This document shows positions 59,734-64,000 of a DNA stretch of 64,000 nt, piece after piece. The stretch spans positions 372,001 through 436,000 of the forward strand of contig JAEUWP010000436.1 in NCBI GenBank assembly GCA_018524725.1, read 5' to 3'. The notes beneath the pieces were generated by a model. It was not told the DNA's origin, searched no databases, and was given only the letters and a program-made list of their open reading frames with translations. Within the stretch, counting starts at the first letter, position 1. Each line of letters starts with the position of its first letter. The position numbers were made by a program, and so were the translations under genes. The stretch comes from Podaxis mareebaensis (Eukaryota > Basidiomycota > Agaricomycetes > Agaricales > Agaricaceae).

Positions 59734-62155
59734 GGGTGGGTGGAGTGTCAGGAAGAAAATGACTCGATAAGCTTCGAGGATTTTATGAAGTTTTTTTTTG
59801 CCTGGTTGATCCCGTGAACCAAGAGCCTAACCCACCCCGAACATCTTCCCACGGGTCTTCTTCACTCTTGCTCTGTCCTCGTGAACAATACAGAGCACCT
59901 CCTGTAGCCAAGCAGTGGAGGAAAGGAAGCAAAGTTGCGTAAGAATGGGCACCCGACCTCGTCTAAGATCCTCCCAGAAACGCTGTTAGGCGCTTCGTTA
60001 GCGACTTGACGTCTGCGCGGTCACATGCCTTCCAGCCGCGCGCATCGGCCTGCTTTGGGACTTAGACCATTCTTGCTGGGAATGGACCAACCCTCCCCCT
60101 TTTCTTGTCTCAAGCTCTCTAGAACCTCCTGTGCGAGAAAAAAGTTTAGCTTCCCTCTTGACTCTCCATTCGGCCACGTACTGTACACCCTTCTGGCACT
60201 GGCACCTCGGTTCGAGATACGTGTCCCTGCTTCGTCCGCCGACAGCCACAAGTAATCAAGCGTCGCACAATGTATCACATCCTGACTGACATCGCCAAAG
60301 GGTGGAGACACCATTCCACGTGCTTCTATGTTGCATCTGGACTTACAGGGAACTCCTTGTCATTGGATATTGTGTGGCGTGGTTCTTCACTGTGATGGCC
60401 CCAGTTACATCTACTGAGGTACCTGAGACTCGAGGCCCAAAGGCTTGAAACTTGTGTGCCGGAATTTCTTTCCTTGTTACGGCCCCATCATATTGCATCA
60501 GTACTCAGTCCGATGTCAAGTCTCTTAACCGAGCCGTCCTTATCGAAGCGAAAGTATGTTTACTGAATGGAAATGTAGACGGGAAATCCACAGCGATGGG
60601 AATAACGACTACGGCAGTTTGAACAAAATAAATTGCAACTGGCTCTCTACCTCTTCGCGGGAAATGTCAAATAAACGTAGATTATTCCTTTGATAGCCGA
60701 TAAATGTCTTCGACGATCATTGACTTGGTGTCGCATGACATCGAATTCTATCTCGATCCCATTACTTGGGAACTGGCCGTGCTTTTTGATAAATATATTA
60801 AATTACCATGACTGCGGTGATCCCATATTCGGGAACACCATGGAGAACGGATATTATGGGCACCAACTACCAAGGCCAACTTGAAACAGTAAAATTTCGC
60901 ATTTTGCGGCGCCGCTCTTTCAACTAACCGATGCCAATCCTTGAGAACCGTAACCTCCAAAGTATGTAGCAATCTTCCCGTTCAGAATGTCCCTTTGCTA
61001 CGATGTCCTGTTGTTTCATGGGTAGTATTGCGTTGAAGTGGCCTCATACTAGAAAGGATCGGATTTATTTTTAAAGCAGCCTGTCACTTCGGACACCGAA
61101 GCAAAAGACAAGATGGCCTTTTTCGCCTCGAGGATACTTGAATGGTCGCGAAGCACACACTCCTTAGGCAACAATTGGGATTGCTCAGAAATTGCAATTT
61201 GGGGCGTTTTCGCGTCACTTGGTGGATCACTATATGTCTAACCTGTGTTGATGTACATATGGTAGCAAAAGCCTCCGAGTGGCTGCATGGCTTCACAAGG
61301 ATGTAACGTGAAACGCGAATAGGCGACTCAAGGGGTATGGCTGGAGCCTCGATAATTCGAAATCGTACGATTACGATGGTTTCCAGGATTGAAAGTTGCC
61401 TGAAGCTGGTGTTCATCGGTTGTTTGATAAAGTTCCTGGAGATCCATGAGGGGTTTTCTATTAAAGACGGGATTGTGCTTTCAGATATATGTTGACCCCA
61501 ATCTGATATCATATGAAAGAATAGAATGAGCCTTTTAAGAGCATCGATTATTTTTAGCACATCCGCTTTTTGGCGCGATGACCACAAGCTGACCGGGACA
61601 AACAAAGCCCAACTGAATGGAAGATCTGTAGGCGCATGTCTTAACGATAAATGCAAGGTACACAGTCTGCTCTTGCTCTCCGGACACGACCTGATAGGAT
61701 GCCTATGCGTGTCATCGGGCATGCCAATTCAATGCTCAATCGGCATGCCGGAGGCATCAATCGCACATGCGTGTCGACTTGCCAGATCGCAGGCATGTCC
61801 CTCCGCGGGCCATATTCTACGTTCCACAGGATCCTCTTCTCCCTTACTCAAATCCGTCGATTACCTGTGGATCACTCGTTTAATCCATAAATTGCAACAA
61901 CGCGTCATTCCCATGCGGAGACATGACATCGCAAACACTTCGGATGAACATCTCCCTCTCGACCCCTTTCGGCGATTTCTCTGAATATCGCTGTTCCCTT
62001 GACCGAAGAGCCTACGCCACCCCTTTGCCTTGTGGGGAACCACGCTATATTTCATTGAACGAATATATATCTGCGATGCGTTTCAACCAACTTCAACCGA
62101 AATCAGTCCTACTTCGACCTCCCCAAGTTACATCTTGGCTTCAACTTTTCCTATC
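59734..62155. other. Long divergent intergenic region CPA2 / TmpA-like
   Basis: About 2.4 kb between two divergent start codons. A 212-codon open frame on the minus strand (61084-61722) shows no recognisable motif or composition of a real protein and is not called. No repeats or RNA genes recognised. Confidence 0.4.
59760..59765. promoter_or_regulatory. GCN4/CPC1-type TGACTC site upstream of CPA2
   Basis: TGACTC lies 27 bp before the CPSase start codon on the 5' side of the gene. This is the half-palindrome bound by Gcn4/CPC1 bZIP factors that raise arginine genes on amino-acid shortage. Being so close to the ATG it may fall in the leader rather than the promoter, so function is uncertain. 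Confidence 0.35.
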
Positions 62156-64000
62156 ATGGGTTCTGCTTCGAACATCAACGACGCAGAGAAGGGTATTCCG
62201 GAACAGGAGCCGTTCCCGATACCTGTTGCGTTGCCCATGCAGCAGTCAGAGTCGTCATCGTCTTCGGCATCGTTTGCCACCAATTTAGATCCTTCACTGA
62301 CACCTAGCTTGCCTCGCACACCATTCGAAAAGCGGGAAGCTACTCGGCAAATAGATGTGAAGGAGAAGGAGCAGTCCAAAGACCTTGTGCCTGCGCCCAC
62401 CCCTGCACGACCAGCGCAGAAGAAGCCGACCGCGAAGAGGAAAGTGAGTCGGTGGATAAAATTCAAGCTATGGTTTAACACATATAGGTATGGAAATGCT
62501 ACCCCATCGCTGCTGCTCACAATCTGAAGATACCTGCCCTCATAGGAAATTCTTCACAATTGTCATGACCCTTAATCTCGTCGGCATTCTTCTCGCAGCA
62601 CTAAACGTCTGGACATATCCTCGGAAATATACAGGCGCCCTCGTTCTCGGAAACCTTTTTACGGCAATTCTGATTCGGAATGAGCTCTTTGGGCGATTTT
62701 TGTATCTCACTGTGAACACACTATTCGCCAAGGCAAGTCAGATTACCGTCGAGATTTTTACGCAATTTGTGAAATTACCCTCTTCCCGCAGTGGCCTCCC
62801 TTGTGGTTTCGTCTTGGTTGCACCTCAGTTCTTCAGCACCTCGGCGGAATTCACTCTGGCTGCGCGACATCTGGCTTCCTTTGGCTCATCTTCAGGGTCA
62901 CCCTTATCTTCATCCAACACCGGTCAAACCATGATGTGATCCTCGTATTCGGAGTGTTAACTAACCTCATCGTCGCCATCTCCATTGCCTCAGCCTTCCC
63001 ATGGGTTCGGAATACTCATCACAAGTGAGTGGTGTATTTCATATGTGTCAATGTTACTCTAACCATCGGTTAGTCTCTTTGAAAGGCATCATCGCTTCGC
63101 AGGGTGGTAAGGCTTATTCCGACATATGACCTTCGTGTCTGGACTCATACGTTCCATATAGGATTGGTATCGTGTCCAGTACGGAGTCTATTCGCTGATG
63201 ACATAACCCAACAATTTTCCTGATATCTTCCGCAGCTTGGGTGTTTGTGGTCCTCGGCGATAGTTACGACCTCGAGACCCACCAATGGAACCCTGACGGA
63301 ACCCACATCGCTCGTCAGCAAGATTTCTGGTTCGCCGCAGGGATGACTTTGTTGTAAGTGCAAGGACACTTAACTCTCATCGCGCGAATGTCGGCTGACC
63401 AAATGTTCCGCCTTGCTAATTATGCAGCGTCCTTATCCCATGGGTGTGCATACGAGAAGTCAAGGTTGATGTTGAAATAGTAAGCAACTCAATTCATGGT
63501 CATTGACTTGTGCGAAAAGTCGTCCGCTGACTGTTCATCACGTCCAGCCATCACCCAAGGTTGCAGTACTCCGTTTCGAGCGCGGTATGCAACAAGGTCT
63601 TTTGGCGAGAATCAGCCGAAGTTCTATTATGGAGTACCACGCATTTGGAATCATCTCGTACGTTCCCCCCCCGCTGTCGTCATCCGATATTTGCACTCTA
63701 GCTCAACGATGCCATTGCTATTTTCCTCCTTGGCTGATGGCGATATACCATCTAGGGAAGGCAAAAAATCGGGGGAACACTATCTGATTTGCGGAGTCCA
63801 AGGCGACTTCACGCGTAGCTTGGTCGAGAATCCTCCCAAATACATTTGGACGAGGCAACTAAAGGTAAGAAACATACTTCCCTTGTGTGTGGATGGAGAG
63901 CTGACAGACGACCAGTTTGCTGGTGTATCAAACACGTCCACTCTGTATAAGCGAGGAATCCGGGTTTGCACCGGGACGGGCCTTGGCGCGGCGCTCTCGA
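62156..64000 (+). CDS. TmpA-like transmembrane oxidoreductase, 3'-partial
   Basis: Start of a membrane protein that runs off the window; 425 residues are visible in ten exons (62156-62487, 62546-62732, 62792-63024, 63074-63106, 63162-63178, 63236-63353, 63428-63479, 63548-63657, 63756-63864 and 63916-end). After a disordered N-terminus come several membrane segments (FFTIVMTLNLVGILLAALNVW, then LQHLGGIHSGCATSGFLW, VILVFGVLTNLIVAISIASAF and HHNLFERHHRFAGW with clustered His). A soluble part follows with HYLICGVQGDFTRSLVENPP and RVCTGTGLGAALS. This resembles Aspergillus TmpA, a ferric-reductase-like FAD/NAD protein linked to sporulation signalling, and related genes adjoining NRPS-like reductases. 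Intron 62733-62791 begins with GC instead of GT. The family call is moderate because the C-terminal nucleotide-binding part is missing. Confidence 0.7.

Noticed and set aside
61084..61722. A 212-codon open frame upstream of CPA2
   Set aside because: No recognisable motif, no splice-consistent continuation and protein-unlike composition. Probably chance.
1..64000. tRNA, rRNA, CRISPR arrays, intact transposases or reverse transcriptases
   Set aside because: I scanned for tRNA B-box-like sequences, regular spaced repeats and transposase or RT motifs and found none convincing. A tRNAscan and a repeat search would be decisive.

Overview
The window looks like the nuclear genome of a mushroom-forming basidiomycete (Agaricomycetes). 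The genes are densely interrupted by GT-AG introns of about 41-60 bp. Reading frames close only when these introns are removed, and two GC-AG introns occur. The gene content fits: a phenylalanine ammonia-lyase, FunK1-type fungal protein kinases, CSC1/OSCA channels, a Nab2-type zinc-finger protein and a mitochondrial arginine-type carbamoyl-phosphate synthase. All functions are recognised by eye from protein features; no search was run.

Layout. 1-3747 (+): a CSC1/OSCA-like channel cut by the window start. 5640-8342 (+): a 17-exon, apparently mitochondrial P-loop ATPase. 9806-11975 (-): a Nab2-like CCCH protein. 15955-17002 (-): a Pho80/PCL-type cyclin. 20346-21465 (-) and 21760-22631 (+): a TDA10-like kinase and RER1, head to head over a 294-bp promoter. 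24527-25473 (-): a UPF0029/IMPACT-domain protein. 25658-29238 (-): a second CSC1/OSCA paralogue. 29729-36611 (+): a 2178-residue very acidic, probably nuclear protein. 36963-39734 (-): a broken FunK1 kinase. 40400-43237 (-): its intact tandem partner. 43803-45556 (-): a DUF1917-like protein. 47920-48786 (-): FCF1/UTP24. 49936-52430 (+): phenylalanine ammonia-lyase. 53349-55547 (+): an FAD amine oxidase. 55787-59733 (-): the CPSase large subunit. 62156 to the end (+): a TmpA-like membrane oxidoreductase, cut by the window end.

Most genes are single-copy housekeeping functions with no obvious shared pathway: rRNA processing, ER retrieval, mRNA binding, arginine synthesis and membrane mechanosensing or calcium entry. 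The accessory signal lies in the FunK1 tandem pair, in the gene-poor stretches at 12-20 kb and 22.6-24.5 kb, which share a short repeated motif and hold one candidate MITE-like element, and at 45.6-47.9 kb. The more unusual structural observations are microexons (10 nt and 6 nt), a start codon standing alone on its exon, patchwork near-identity between the two FunK1 copies suggesting gene conversion, and SUMO-interaction-like motifs in the large acidic protein. I saw no tRNA, rRNA, CRISPR array or intact transposase gene, and no convincing new multi-gene system.
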